NCBI GenBank assembly: GCA_016271365.2
Contig: CM057455.1
Span: forward strand, 1,562,062,501-1,562,126,500
Source of the DNA: Neoceratodus forsteri
Taxonomy: Eukaryota; Chordata; Ceratodontiformes; Ceratodontidae
DNA: 64,000 nucleotides
Direction of reading: 5' to 3'
The position numbers and the translations under genes are program-made. Positions 42,590 to 54,265 of this stretch are shown piece by piece. The notes under the pieces were generated by a model, which did no database searches, was not told where the DNA came from, and saw only the letters and a list, made by a program, of their open reading frames with translations. Every line of letters begins with the position of its first letter. The stretch's first letter is position 1.

Positions 42590-45340
42590 TTTAGACCTTT
42601 GGGTGACAGGGTGTTCAGAGAAAAAATCAAATAACTCTCTCTTTGGAGTAGCCTTTTCAGCATGTTCCCTTCTCTTTTTTCTTCTTAGACCTGTTCAGTT
42701 CCCATACATTTAAATGTGTCACATTTACCATCATGGTGTGTGACAAAATGTGTACCGCCTTCTCACTTGTTTCTAATGTCATATTGGGGTTCTTGAATTA
42801 TCTGATGTAATGGCCTGATTGTCCTTCCTGTGTATATCATGGGACATGAACATCAGATGGCATAAACTACAAACTCTGTACTACAGATAATGCATTTCCT
42901 AATTTCAATTTTTCTAGTATATGCATTTATAGAGATTGTGTTAGACTGCACACAACATTTACAGATAGAACATTTACCACATCAGTACATGCCTTTAGGC
43001 TTAACTGGGTAGCCATTTTCTGGATCTTTCCTCCTGTGTGGCTACAACTGTACCATGGACAATATTTTATCCCTTATGTTTGGTGCACTTTTATATGAAA
43101 TCGGTGGGCCCTCACCTACTACATTAGAGAGACTATGATCATTTTGAAGTATTGGCCAATGCTTCTTCACTATGGCAGCCACCAAACCTGCTATGCCATT
43201 ATATTTCGTAACAAAACACAATGGCATGTTGTTGTTTTTTAATCAGTCTTTTGCACAGGCTTCAACAGATCGTTTCTGCTTAAGTTCTTAGCCTTTTGAA
43301 GTGCTGTGTTCAGTTCCTCCTGACTATACCCCCATCCATAAAGCAAGATTTTGAAATCAGCTGCTTGTACATCAAAGTCAATGTCACTGTAGTAGCTCTT
43401 CTATAATCTTAGGAACTCCTCATAGGGTATAGATCTAATTAAGAACATTGGGTGGGAGCTATCCACTCTCAAAAGGGCATTTGTTGCTGTTGGTTTGCAG
43501 TATCCCTTTGTGACCACTTTGCCATCTTCTCCTACTGTCAATGTGACATCTGAGAAATTAAAAAAATGTCAGGGTCAATTGTAGCAGTAAATTTAAGGTT
43601 CAGGCAGTCTTTAGTAAGCCAGTTCACAAAGTTTTCTGCTTCTTCCCTTGAACCATCCCACATACGGACCACATCATCAATGTACCAGTACCATTTGATG
43701 AAGTGGTCTGTGTATTGGTTGTTGTACACATCAAATATCACTGAATCCCCCCAATGGCTAAGAAAAAGGTTAGCGCATAATGGGGTCATTGCTGCCCTCT
43801 ATGCAGTATCTCTCAGTTATAAATAAAAATAATTGTCAAATTCAAAATAGTTGTGCTTCAACACAAAATCAAGGCTTTCTAGCAAAAAAATCAACCAAGA
43901 AGGATTTGCAATGGTGCCAGTTTCTAAGAAAAACTCACAGGCACAGATGCCGTCCTCATGTGAAATTGATATATACAAAGACTTGACATATATACCAAGC
44001 TATAAGTAACTCTCTTTCCATTGGAAGTCATGAAATTTCTCCAAGATGTGCATTGTGTCACAGATATGTTTCCAAGCCACTCACACATCTTTAAGAAGAA
44101 ATACAGGAACTGACATAAATTGCTGCTTAGCGAGCCAGTTCCAGATATAATTGGTCTTCCAGGTGGATTAGTGGGCTTTTTATGAATCTGAGGAATTATA
44201 TAAATGTGGGGTATGTGTAACTCATTCCATAAGTAACAACATTCATCTTTTGTAACAGTCATCAGTTTTTGCCCTTCCAATATTTTCAGAAGTTTTTTCT
44301 TAAAGATATGTGTAGCATTATTTGGTAGTTTTCTGCAATTCTCTCTGTCATTTAACAATTCCAAGGTTTTTCAGCATACAATTTCTTCCACGTACAGACA
44401 GTACTTTCCCCTTGGTCTGCCTCCCTAATAACTCTGCCTTTTGCATTTGTTTAGTTCCTCCATGGCCTATATTTCCTTACTCAACAAATGTCTGCATTTG
44501 GATTGATTATTGTTATCAAATAATGTTCTTACTTTCAGCCAATACTGTAGTTTCAGATTAATTGATTGCAGTATTTGTTGAGAGAGGGCAGAATTTTGAT
44601 TTAGATTAAAAGTCTCTTTTCTTTACTTGCTAATAGGTTTCCCATCTGAACCCTCTATTATCAGGTTATCATCACTCTTTAACTCATAGATTGCATTTTA
44701 ATCATTTTCCATGAATAATGACTGCAGAGTTTCAAGATTCATTAAATCTAATGCATCTTCCTCTATAATTTCTGTACTATTACCTGCATTACCTTCATTA
44801 AAATGTGTGGTCTCAATAGTGTTTAACAGAATGTCAATGTATTCAGTTTTCTTGCAAAATAATGTCTGTCAGTTCCACGTCCCAACCCATGTTGTCAGGT
44901 GATTTCTCCTTTTTCCTAAAGTACTCCTGCAGGTGTATCTTTCTAAATAACTTAAACAAGTTCACTTGTAGTCCAATATTATCTGGTGCTTGCAGTGGAA
45001 TGAAAGATAGACCCCTGGAGAGAAGAGATTTTAGTGCAAGCGTGATTTCAGAGTCTGATTATTTGCTTTTTGGCTTGTTTTCTCTCCAATCTGCGAAGTC
45101 CATTTCCACTTCCCTCTTCAGCCACTGTGGGTTTTATTCTTTAGAGTCTTTTTGGAACCCTTTTCTGTTTTGTTTGGAGTTGTATTGTTTTGCCTCCTAA
45201 AAAATCTGGAGTGTGAATTTGCTGGTCCTGGAGTTTTCTCTGCCAAACCTGGCCATTGGGAGGAGTCAGTGATATTTGATGTGTGTGAGATGGTTCAAGG
45301 GAAGCATCAGAAAACTTTAACAGGCTTAATAACATTGTAT
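42590..45340 (-). mobile_element. Penelope-like retroelement, degenerate
   Basis: Minus-strand translation, broken by stops, follows the Penelope-like order. An N-terminal 'LLSRGLSFIPLQAPDN' is near 45,040. 'IPQIHKKPTNPPGRPIISGT' (the PLE-specific fingers segment) is near 44,190. A 'TPLCANLFLSHWGD' segment is near 43,785, followed by 'WYWYIDDVVRMWDGSREEAE' with the YIDD catalytic motif (near 43,695-43,640), 'LNLKFTATIDPDIF', and a C-terminal GIY-YIG-like part with 'EFVVYAI' and 'MIYTGRTIRPL' (near 42,880-42,790). These elements transpose by a self-encoded RT and GIY-YIG nuclease. At least six stops or frameshifts make this copy dead. Confidence 0.85.
43538..43795 (-). pseudogene. Penelope-like reverse transcriptase palm segment
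   Basis: The best-preserved open piece of the element. It contains the YIDD active-site tetrad and the following 'NFVNWLTKDCLNLKFT' helix-strand region, with the Asn-Leu-x-Phe-Thr motif shared by Penelope-like RTs. The frame closes before the 'FLDV'-type block, which continues in another frame. Both catalytic Asp residues are present. Confidence 0.8.
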
Positions 45341-45389
45341 GTAGTCTAACACACTCTCTGTAAATGCATGTGATAGAAACATTTAAATT

Positions 45390-45620
45390 AGGGAATTCAT
45401 TTCCTGCGATACAGAGTTTGCAGTTTATTCCTTCTGGTGTTCATGTCGCGTGATGCAGATGGGAAAGACAATCAGGCCATTACACCAGAGAATTCAAAAA
45501 CACACACAACATTAGAATCAAGAAAGAAGACATCCCTGTTGGTACATATTTTGCCACCCACCATGACGGCAAATGTGACACTTTCAAATGTATGGGAAAT
45601 GGGTACAGTACACACAAGAC
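45390..45620 (+). mobile_element. Second Penelope-like fragment, plus strand
   Basis: Plus-strand sequence from about 45,405 ('TEFAVYSFWCSC', then 'GKTIRPLHQRIQ') through TTTTGCCACCCACCATGACG and TTTCAAATGTATGGGAA matches, in inverted orientation, the GIY-YIG end of the Penelope-like element at 42,690-42,905. Only this C-terminal stretch is present. It ends where an old CR1-like fragment starts. Confidence 0.8.
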
Positions 45621-45639
45621 ATACACAAGGTGGATTGCT

Positions 45640-46725
45640 GAGTTAGGGACAGGATGCACAGCATGGTGGTGAATGGGCACCACTGCAAATGAAGAGGAGT
45701 ACTCAACAGTGCCCCTCAAGAATTAGCACTGTAGCCACTGCTCTTCACCATGTTCATCAACATTCTAGAAGCTGGGGTCTCCAGTGGGCTGCTTATGTTT
45801 TCAGAGGATTCTAAGGCAGCCAGGGTGTTTGATAACTTTGTGGATGGGGACAAGCTTTAGAAGGGCATGAACAAGCTGGGCAATTGGTCTGGCTCCAGGA
45901 AATGTCCAAATGCAAGGTGCTACACATGGGATGAAAAACTTTGGTATGACCTATACACTATGCCGGTGCTCATCTTGCTACAGTCAAGGATGAAAATGAT
46001 CTGGGGGGGTCACAATAGTTAAGGGGCTAACAGGCCAAGCAGTGCATGCCACTGTCAGAATGGTTAGCAGAATGCAGGGGTGTGTCAAAGGAAGGATGAC
46101 TAGCAGAGGAGGGGAAGTGATCTTACCACTTTATGAGGCCCTTATCAGGCTGCATGCAGTTTTGGTCTTCCCAATTCAAAAATGACACTGAGGTAGCCTA
46201 GACAGTGCAATAAAAGGACATTAAAGTGATCAGCAGCATGGAGCATATAAGTTGTGAGGAGTGGCTGGAGTACTCTAACATGTTCACCCTGGGGAAAAGG
46301 AAGCTTAGAGGGGAGCATGAACTCAGTCTTTCACATATGAGTATTGGAAAGCTCACGTGCTCAGAGATGTTTGCTCTTGTGTCCTGCAGCAGGACATGGG
46401 GACATGTTCTGAAGCTCAAGAGTGGTGCATTGCGGAGAAAATATCAGGAGGCATTTTATTTCTCAGTGGGCTGTTAACCAATGGAACAGCCTACCAACAG
46501 AAACAGTGGACATGATGACAGTATGGGCCTTTAAGGTAAGCCTGGGCAAATCTTTGCTTACCAAAGGAATCAGCCAGGTACCCTGGGTAATAGAGTGTGC
46601 AACAACTCCCCAGGAATTGATATGTGCTTGCACAGCAAACTTATTTAATCCCTCATGAAGTGGTTGGGGGTGGACCTGATGGACCTAGAGTCACTCTCAA
46701 CCTAAAATTACTGTGTTGTTATGCC
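45640..46725 (+). mobile_element. Old CR1-like LINE fragment
   Basis: The RT palm is recognisable in broken frames: 'PLLFTMFINILEAGVSSGLL', then 'MFSEDSKAARVFDN' (the FADDTK block as FSEDSK), a 'NKLGNWS' turn, and the C-terminal 'SYEEWLEYSNMFTLGKRKLR' relative, 'EMFALVSCSRTWGHVLK', 'RRKYQEAFYFS' and 'VNQWNSLPTETVD'. The 3' end reads GGTGGACCTGATGGACCTAG. It is the best-preserved of the old lineage also seen at 3.1, 11.4-13.3 and 17.8-18.9 kb. The first catalytic Asp is changed to Glu. Confidence 0.7.
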
Positions 46726-46734
46726 ACTGTTGTA

Positions 46735-47480
46735 CATTACTTTGCCCATGATGGCAAACTCTGAAGTAGCATATATGTGGTAATGCTGTAGATCTGGTAC
46801 AGCACTTGAAGCCTGAGTAATGATTTAGATCTAGCCTCAAAATAGACCACACAAAAAGAAGTCGAAGAAGGAATTAACATAGTATTGACACATTTTTTCT
46901 GAGAGCTATTGGGAAACAAATTGATGTTATCAGTCATTAAGAGTTTCCCAGATACTTTAGCTATTAATTTGTAATTGTGAACATGAGAAACCGAAAGTAG
47001 ACATGGGTAATAGTTAACTAAACAATTAGCGCCGCAAACATGTTCTTTGCATGTTTCCTGTTTCAAGGGGGAGCAGCTCCAGAGCTCTTCTGAGATGCTG
47101 AGAAGGTCCAGGAAGAATGGTCGTTGTTTGCTGTACTGCATATTTGTTTCTGATCAGTCTGCATGGTAGATGGGGCTCCACATGCTGTTTCATTTTCTGT
47201 TGTACAGTATTATAAGGTTTTGATTTTGCCAAGGGATTTGGTTTTGGGAAATTATGATGTGACAATGGTAAAGATGGCAAAAGTCACTGAAGCAGTCAAA
47301 TAGTAGGCTTGTTGGGCTGCTAAGCGGCAGACCGAGTTTCCGGAGAGACATTGAGCCTCTGATGCTCTTGGATGGGAAAAACAAAGGCATCACTGTGGTA
47401 CTACAAGTACTGTGGGGGGCAAGTGTTGTGTCTCTCAACTGAATATTTTTAGTGCAAGGACCTAATCATTTTGCTAAGGT
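46735..47480. other. Unassigned sequence with overlapping minus-strand open frames
   Basis: Three overlapping minus-strand frames (134, 84 and 82 codons) cover 46,737-47,438 without a recognisable domain. One contains 'DLLSISEELWSCSPLKQETC', which resembles nothing I can name. A decayed element or an exon-poor host region are both possible. Confidence 0.25.
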
Positions 47481-47589
47481 AAAGTCATCAAAAAGATGAT
47501 GTTAACCCACTAAGATACCTCTGTTTTTATTTTCATGGCTTCATAATGGTGTTTGCTGACACTTCTTTCCTCTTTCCTTTAAAATGCTC

Positions 47590-47965
47590 CAGGTCATATT
47601 CTTTTGTTTGTAAAAATCCAAAAATCATGGCTGTATGACATGCATGTGATAAAGCTGTGACACTTGTTAATAGCCATGTGGCTCAGTTTAGTAATGATGT
47701 GATTTTTAGTAGCAGCCTGAATATAACATTTCATGGCAGTTCATAAATCTGTATGTGTTTTAAATTGTACAATTATTAAAGAGATGAGAAATAACTTAGA
47801 AAAGAAGATCTTTCTGTTGATGCGTCAGGCTGCCAAAACATTCATTAAATAATCCAGCAGGGGAATGAATAGATCAGCAGTTAAAAACAAAATACAAGCA
47901 TAAAGTGAGAAATCAAATGACAGCATCTGTGCAGAATTTAACTAGAGAAATAAACTCCCCCCAAC
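47590..47965. promoter_or_regulatory. Candidate conserved non-coding element 1
   Basis: There is no ORF and no repeat signature. Dense transcription-factor-like words include TGATGCGTCA (47,818, AP-1/CRE-like), AAATGACAGC (47,915, MEIS/TGIF-like), CATTCATTAAATAAT and TGACATGCATGTGATAAAG. It is AT-rich and near-neutral in strand composition. The pattern resembles vertebrate developmental enhancers, but conservation cannot be tested from one sequence. Confidence 0.4.
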
Positions 47966-48699
47966 CTCAAAATGTTGTTTATTTTTTCAAGATCCGTTCT
48001 CTATGTTTCTTCTATGGGCTTATTTTTGTTTAATTCCCCAGCGTTTGAGTCTTAACCTAGCAGTCATGTATCAAAAAATAATAAGTAGCGGATCAGGATG
48101 CTGCCCATCTATTGCTTCATGAAACTGTTGGCAATACAGACAATATTCTATGTCTGATTATTTATTTTATTCATTTACAATTTGTTGATTGGGAAAGGCA
48201 CATTAAGCTGAAGCTCCTGTCAAGGTGGAATCCGGAGAGGTGGCAACAAAGGGCAAAGTGCCCTAAGTACAAAAAGCATTAATGGTACTACAAAGCAGCC
48301 ATTATATACATGAACACAGTGAAGGCAGTGTACAAGCACATACCAAGAACAAAATATATATTGCACGGTCAAACCTTTTACACATCCTTCTCCCATAGAC
48401 ACTTTTTCATATACTTGCACAATGTTCTGCCGGCTACCTTGTTAAGTTCTATATTTTATATATATGTGTGCTGACTGACCCATCTTACTAGTCACAAAGT
48501 ACCTCCCCTTGCTTTTTACTCAGAGCTGTGCATTAGCTCCCTCTTCCCCTACAGTCAGGGCTTCAGGGCTCAGCAGTCTTTCTTCTTAAAGGTGCAGGGG
48601 TCCAGAGAGAAAAAGGCATTCCTTACGTATTCTAGAAAGGCAATGTACTGTCAGAATCTTCATACTGCCTAGAAACTCGTTTGAAATTCTCTCCTTGGC

Positions 48700-49720
48700 A
48701 TAGTGTTACTGAGCTGCCTAATTTGTATATTGAATTGCTAATTGCATTACATGTTTTTAAGCCTTGTTAAGCTTTAATTGGTAAATGAGCTCAATTCCTT
48801 CATTCTGCAGCTGGCATTTTAGAGTTTTGGATTATTGGGATGGGAAGTAATAATACTTCTGTAGGACTGAATTTTGCACCTTGGCACATAATGCCACCAT
48901 AGTGTATTATAATATGACTTATTGAAACAATGTCATCTGGTGTGGAAGTCATTCTTCATTAGGAGTGACACTTTGGGTAATGGATATTGAATAAACAAAC
49001 AGAGCTTCTGTTGAGGCTGATATGTGTACACATTGACTCCTTAATAAGTAACTACCAGTGTAAGAGATTGTTCTAAACCATCTTCATTTCTAATTACTAT
49101 AAAATTCATAACTGCAATGTATTACTGTGACACAGCAGGTTTTCATTGGCTTTACACAATTATATGAAAATGTAAGTGCTTACCATAATAAATAATTAGA
49201 GCTCCCAGGGCTTTCGTTGTTAGGATAATAAAATGTTAAAAAGCAAACCGCTTGAGTAGAATGTAATTGCACTGACAAGCACTACACAGCTAGCATTCAC
49301 AATAAAGTAAACCTTCCCTCAATGTCGACCTGATTTGCTGCCTATATAAATGCTTCCTTAAATTATGGAAATATGCTTTTCCTATCAACAAGAAAGAATA
49401 AAACTCCAGGCTCCTAATTAATCTGGCATGACATCTGATTTTATGCCCAGGTTAAAGGCAAGAGGCAGGTGGGTCTATTTTCCCCTCCCTAGGAGTATGA
49501 CCACAGGCGAATCTCTCCATTAACGTCAAACTGCATCTGTGGGCCTCAGCATCATTGCCACTTGTCAGTCATTAATGCATTAGCTTTACTTGCATTCGAT
49601 TCATATGCATCGTTTTTCTTGTCCGGAGGCCCTGGCAGAAAGGGGCTGCCAACTACATGTCTACATCATGATTGCTTCACCTTGACCCCCTTGTGACAGA
49701 CTGTTGCCCTCTATAGCAAA
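48700..49720. promoter_or_regulatory. Candidate conserved non-coding element 2 (about 1 kb)
   Basis: A kilobase without repeats or ORFs contains homeodomain- and POU-type words: CTAATTGCATTAC (48,738), CTTTAATTGG (48,772), CCTAATTAATCTGG (49,413), ATTAATGCATTAG (49,571) and CATATGCAT (49,602), plus AATAAAATGTTAAAAAGCAA and a GTCATTAATGCATTAGC palindrome. It lies between the old CR1 at 46.7 kb and CR1 copy E at 50.2 kb, in the longest repeat-free stretch with such word density. Host gene identity is unknown. Confidence 0.45.
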
Positions 49721-50216
49721 AGAGAGCTCTTGTATTGCTGAGTAGAAGTAGCATTAGAAGCAGTGATTTATGACAATAGCAAGTTCCAGGGTAGCGAGGC
49801 ACTGCTCAAAAGACAGAAAAAACAGATGGACTTATTTGACATTTTTATAGTAGGTGAGCACAGATGCCCTGTACAGGTTTTAGCAATTTATTTTTCTCTT
49901 GGGTAGTAGTAGCAGTAATATGTAATTGTCAGAGAAATAAGTGATTTAACTGCTGAGTTTGTACACTTCCGGGGTTACCAGTTGTGTGTCGTTTACTTTC
50001 TGTAGCATGCTTTCTCTTCGATGCTTAACCCAGCATTACTTAATTGCTGTTTAATCTTTAGGAAGCAGCATTGGTTGGCAAACTGCATCTTCGTAAATCT
50101 CATGATTACATTTATTAACAGAATCCTGTTTAGTGCTGCAGGAACATAATGCCAGTGTCCCTGTTATGCCTTACAAGTAAAAACTGACAGTACTGGAATA
50201 CCCACAATGGAGGGCA

Positions 50217-53200
50217 GTTTCCTTGAATGCAAGGAGCCTGGGAAACAAGGCAGTAGAGTTGAGAGCACTGATGTCGGAAGGAGAGGTGGACATAACAGCC
50301 GTCACTAAGACATGGGTCACCCAGTACCAGGAATGGGACCTAGTGATCCCTAGCTACAGTCTGTACCATAGGGACAGAGAAAAAGGGAAGGGGGGGAAGT
50401 GGTGGCTATTTATGTAAGGTAAGGGATATTCTGCAACAGGGAGGAAGGGGAGGAGGGCAAGGCTGAAGCCTCATGGGTACAGCTCCAGAACTCAAATGGT
50501 AGGAAGGTTAGATTGGGGGTAGTGTACAGACCACCCTCTCAAAATGAGGAAACTGACAGGGAGTTGGGAGAGCAAATAAGGAGGTTTACTGGTAAGGGCA
50601 ATACTGTGATAGTAAGGGATATCAATCTACCACAGATAAATTGGAGCACCCCAGCTACCATGAGTGCCATTGAACAGGTCCTCCTGAAGGCCTTCCAGAA
50701 TGGCTTCCTGACACAGAAGGTAATATGGAGCCAACCAGGGAGGAAAACATACTGGACCTTGTGTTGACTGATGGGGAGCACATCCAGGACGTTGGGGTGG
50801 AAGACTCCCTGGGAGGAAGTCACCACCGCATAGTGTGGTTCTTCCTCAGTCTAAGTAAGGAGGTGGCCAGAACCAAGACAAAGTTAGTGGACTTCAAAAG
50901 AGCAGACTTTGGTAGGATGGGAGGCATACTGGAAGGGCATCTCACCAACATCCTCCCAGACATGGATGCTGACCAGAAATGGGACATCATCATGCTGTAT
51001 CTGGCATAGGCCACTAACTCATGTGAAGAGATCCGAAGTAAGAAGGCCAGTTCCAAAAAACTGAGCTAGTTGAGCAGGGAGGTAGTAGAGTGGGTGAGAG
51101 AGAAAAGAACTGCCTTCAAAAGCTATAAGAGATCCAAAAGAGAGAGGAGAGGGAGGAATACGTGAGGAAATCCAGAGGGGTGAGGTGAGTTGAGTAGAGC
51201 AGTCAGAGGAGCCAAGGTTTCAAGGGAGCTAAGGCTGGCACAGGGGATCAGAGAAGGGAAAAGGATTTCTTCAGGTACATACGAGAGAAGAGAAGCTGTA
51301 AAGATCAGATTGTCCACATCAAAAAAGATGGAGGGTGGGCAGAAAAGGAGGCGGAGCAGGCAGACACTCAATGAGTACTTCTGTTCAGTTTTACCAGGTA
51401 GAAGGATAGGCCTATGCCCTCGGGGAAAGGTGGGGTGGGCACGGTGGGGAGAAGGAGTAATGGATGGAGGTGATCCCAGTGAGCAGTGTGCTGGAGGGCC
51501 TTTGGTTCCTGCAGTTGGATAAGGTGCCAGGGCCAGAGGGTGTGCATCCAAGGTTCCTGAAGGAGTTGGCGGAGGTCCTGGAGGGACCTCTGGCAGACTT
51601 GTTAAATACCTCCCTGGGGACTGGGTGCATGCCCCAGGACTGGAGTATGGCACATGTGGTGCCCCACCATAAGAGTGGGCCTAAGCATGAAACAGGTAAC
51701 TACAGACCAGTCAGCCATACCTCCATCGTGGGAAAGCTAATGTAAACTATCCTTAAAGAGAGGTTGGTGAGCTTTCTGGAGGACAGTGGTCTCCAGGACA
51801 ATAGGCAACATGAGTTTGTCTCCGGCAGACCCTGCCAGACAAATCTGGTTGACTTTTATGACTGGGTAACTAGGAAACTCGATAAGGGCCATGTGGTGCA
51901 TGTCTTGTATCTGGACTTCAGCAACATCTTTGACTTGGTGCCACATGGAAGGTTGACTAGTAAGCTGAGAATCCTGGGAGCAGGGGAAAAACTGGTTGGA
52001 TGGGTTAGAAGTTGGCTGTAGGATAGACAGCTGAGGGTAGATGTAGGGGGAGAACTCTCGACTCCCAGAGCTGTAACCAGTGGGGTCCCACAAGGTTTGG
52101 TACTAGGACTGGTGCTATTTAGCATCTTCATTGCTGACATATCGGATGGGATTAGGAGTAAGATCAGCCTTTTTACAGATGACACAAAGATTGGTGCGGA
52201 GGTAGATAATGTGGAAGGGGGACAGGAACTTCAAGAGGATTTGCCAAGACTTGAGCACTGGTCAAATACATGGCAGTTGGGGTTCCATGCTTAGAAGTGC
52301 AAAGTCATGCACTTCGGAGCAAGGAACCCTTGTAATTGCTACTGGCTGGGGGGAGTGCAGTTATCCACTTCAGTGGAGGAGAAGGATCTGGGGGTGCTAG
52401 TCCCAAGAGACACGAATCACTCAGTGCAATGTAGGAAGGCAGCTGCCAAGACTAATAAGATACTGGGGTGCATTGCCAGGGGAATCACCTCTAGGAGAAA
52501 GGAAGTCATTCTGTGACTGTGCAGGTTGCTGGAGAGACTTCACTTGGAGTACTGTGTGCAGTTCTGGTGCCCCTATTTAAAGAAGGATGTCAAACTACTG
52601 CAGGGGCTCCAGCACAGGGTGACAAAGATTATCCTTGGGCTGTGGGACAAACCATATGAGGAAAAACTGGGGGAGCTCAACATGTATTTCCTGGAGGATA
52701 GAAGGGAGATATGATTGAGACCTTCAGATACTTAAAGGGAATGAATAGGGTTAGTACTGAGGGCATGTTTAGATTAAAGCCATAACTGCCTTAGTCCTAC
52801 CCGTCATTGATTACAGGCTTGTCTTCAATGGGGCTACCATTGATACCACCCTAAAACAGATCAAGAGAGCCCTTAACAAATGCTGTAGACTTCTCACTGG
52901 TGCAGGGAAGCATACGCATACCTGTGATCTCTACAAGCAATCCAACTGGCTCAATCTAAATAGTAGACTTGTCTACCAGACCTGCCTACTGGCTAAGAAA
53001 ATTTGTCTTAACCTCACACCCCCTACAACTCATGCCTTAAGGTTGCCCACAGTCACTGCACATTTTACGCGCAGTTTCCTCAAACCAACATTTATTGTTC
53101 CATTCTGCTGTACCAACCAGGCTTAATGTGCTTTGCACACCAGGGCCCCCCTGCTACTAAACAACCTTCCCCATGAAACTGCAGCTGAAAACAAACTTGG

Positions 53201-54035
53201 CCCATTCAAATGTAAACTCCTCCAGCACCTCACTTACCTCAGCAGTTGTGACTGCTCTGCCTAGGCTTGCGGCTTTGTTTCACCTCTCCCTCCTCTTCTC
53301 TAATCCCTTGCTACCCTCCCCACTTCTCTCTACCTCTCCATCCCCTGCTAATACCCATCTCTGTCCCACCCCACCTACCATTCTACACCTCTCACCTCAC
53401 ACCTACCATTACACCCCTTCTTCCGCTCCTCTCCTCCTGTCTCCCCTCCCTATCACCCTATCTCTTGTTGCTCCACCCCCAGACTACCTAGCACTTATCT
53501 TTCTGTTCTTGCACTTATGACAATGTCAAATCCTTGACTGCCTACCCCCCCTTTTCCCCCCCTTCCCCTCTTATCCCCCAACCCTTGCTCCACTTATGTC
53601 TCCCCTAGGATGGTTTTCATTTATTTCTGTGTCTTGCTATATATACACCTGTATTGTTAATTGTGCATTGTCATTTGCCACTGACTGTTTGCTACTGTGC
53701 TAGTCTATACACACGTACTGCCTTTTGCTACTAAGTTAACCTCCTGACCTGTATTGTATCTTACTTCTGCTTACTTCTATGTTAACCTCCTGACCTTGTA
53801 TTGTATCTTACCACTGTTTTGCTTGCACCCATTGCTGAAACAGAACCTTTATAAAATAACCCTTGGTTCAAAGGTGTTTCTAATCCTAGTAATAAATAAA
53901 TAAAAAAAATAAATAAAGGGGGGGGCACAAGGGGACACAGTCGGAAACTGGAGGGTGGAAGATTCAGAAGGGAAATGAGGAGGAACTGCTTCACAGAAAG
54001 GGTGGTAAAAAGGTGGAACACACTGCCAGAGGAGG
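50217..54035 (+). pseudogene. CR1-like ORF2 of copy E, split by an insertion
   Basis: Endonuclease blocks are 'VVYRPPSQNEETD', 'RDINLPQINW' (50,612-50,641; GDFN changed at the first residue), 'LDLVLTDGE', and a final block read as 'GGSHHRIVWFFL' instead of ...SDH. RT blocks are 'DKVPGPEGVHPRFLKELAEV' (51,516), 'GNYRPVSHTSIVGKLM' (51,699), 'HVLYLDFSNIFDLVPHGRL' (51,898), 'GLVLGLVLFSIFIADIS' and 'LFTDDTKIGAEV' (52,168-52,203, both catalytic Asp residues kept). The C-terminal part resumes after the insertion with 'RFRREMRRNCFTERVVKRWN' at about 53,956. Stops and frameshifts are numerous. Confidence 0.85.
52783..53916 (+). mobile_element. L2/Babar-like LINE nested in CR1 copy E
   Basis: It starts inside the distal RT/C-terminal region: 'ALVLPVIDYRLVFNGATIDT', 'LKQIKRALNKCCRLLTGAGK', 'CDLYKQSNWLNLNSRLVYQT' and 'LLNNLPHETA'. 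A pyrimidine-rich 3' UTR and a TAATAAATAAATAAAAAAAA tail follow at 53,889-53,916. The 5'-truncated form and A/T-rich tail fit target-primed insertion. Being inside copy E, it is younger than copy E. Confidence 0.8.
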
Positions 54036-54045
54036 TGATATCATT

Positions 54046-54265
54046 GGCTGGCAGTGTAGCCTAGAGGTAGAGGAATGAAGTGTGAACAAGCTTGATACAT
54101 CCAGCGGACCAGACCTGAGTTTGATTCTCACAACCTCCACTTGCATATTGTGTGACTCTGAGCAAGTCACTTAACTGCCCAGTGCTTCCAGGTCACCCCT
54201 GAAAACAGGCACTTGTGCCTAGTGGGCCTTACCCAGTTACCAAAGACCAAAAAATAAATAAAAAA
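54046..54265 (+). mobile_element. tRNA-derived CORE-type SINE nested in CR1 copy E
   Basis: A tRNA-like head has an A box (TAGCCTAGAGGTAGAGG, 54,058) and a B box (GAGTTTGATTCTCA, 54,116). A core, TTGTGTGACTCTGAGCAAGT then CACTTAACTGCCCAG, resembles the MIR/CORE domain, and an A/T tail CCAAAAAATAAATAAAAAAT ends it. It is the best-preserved SINE in the window, interrupting the CR1 sequence a few bases after GGTGATATCAT. A partner copy of related design is at 19.2 kb. Confidence 0.8.
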
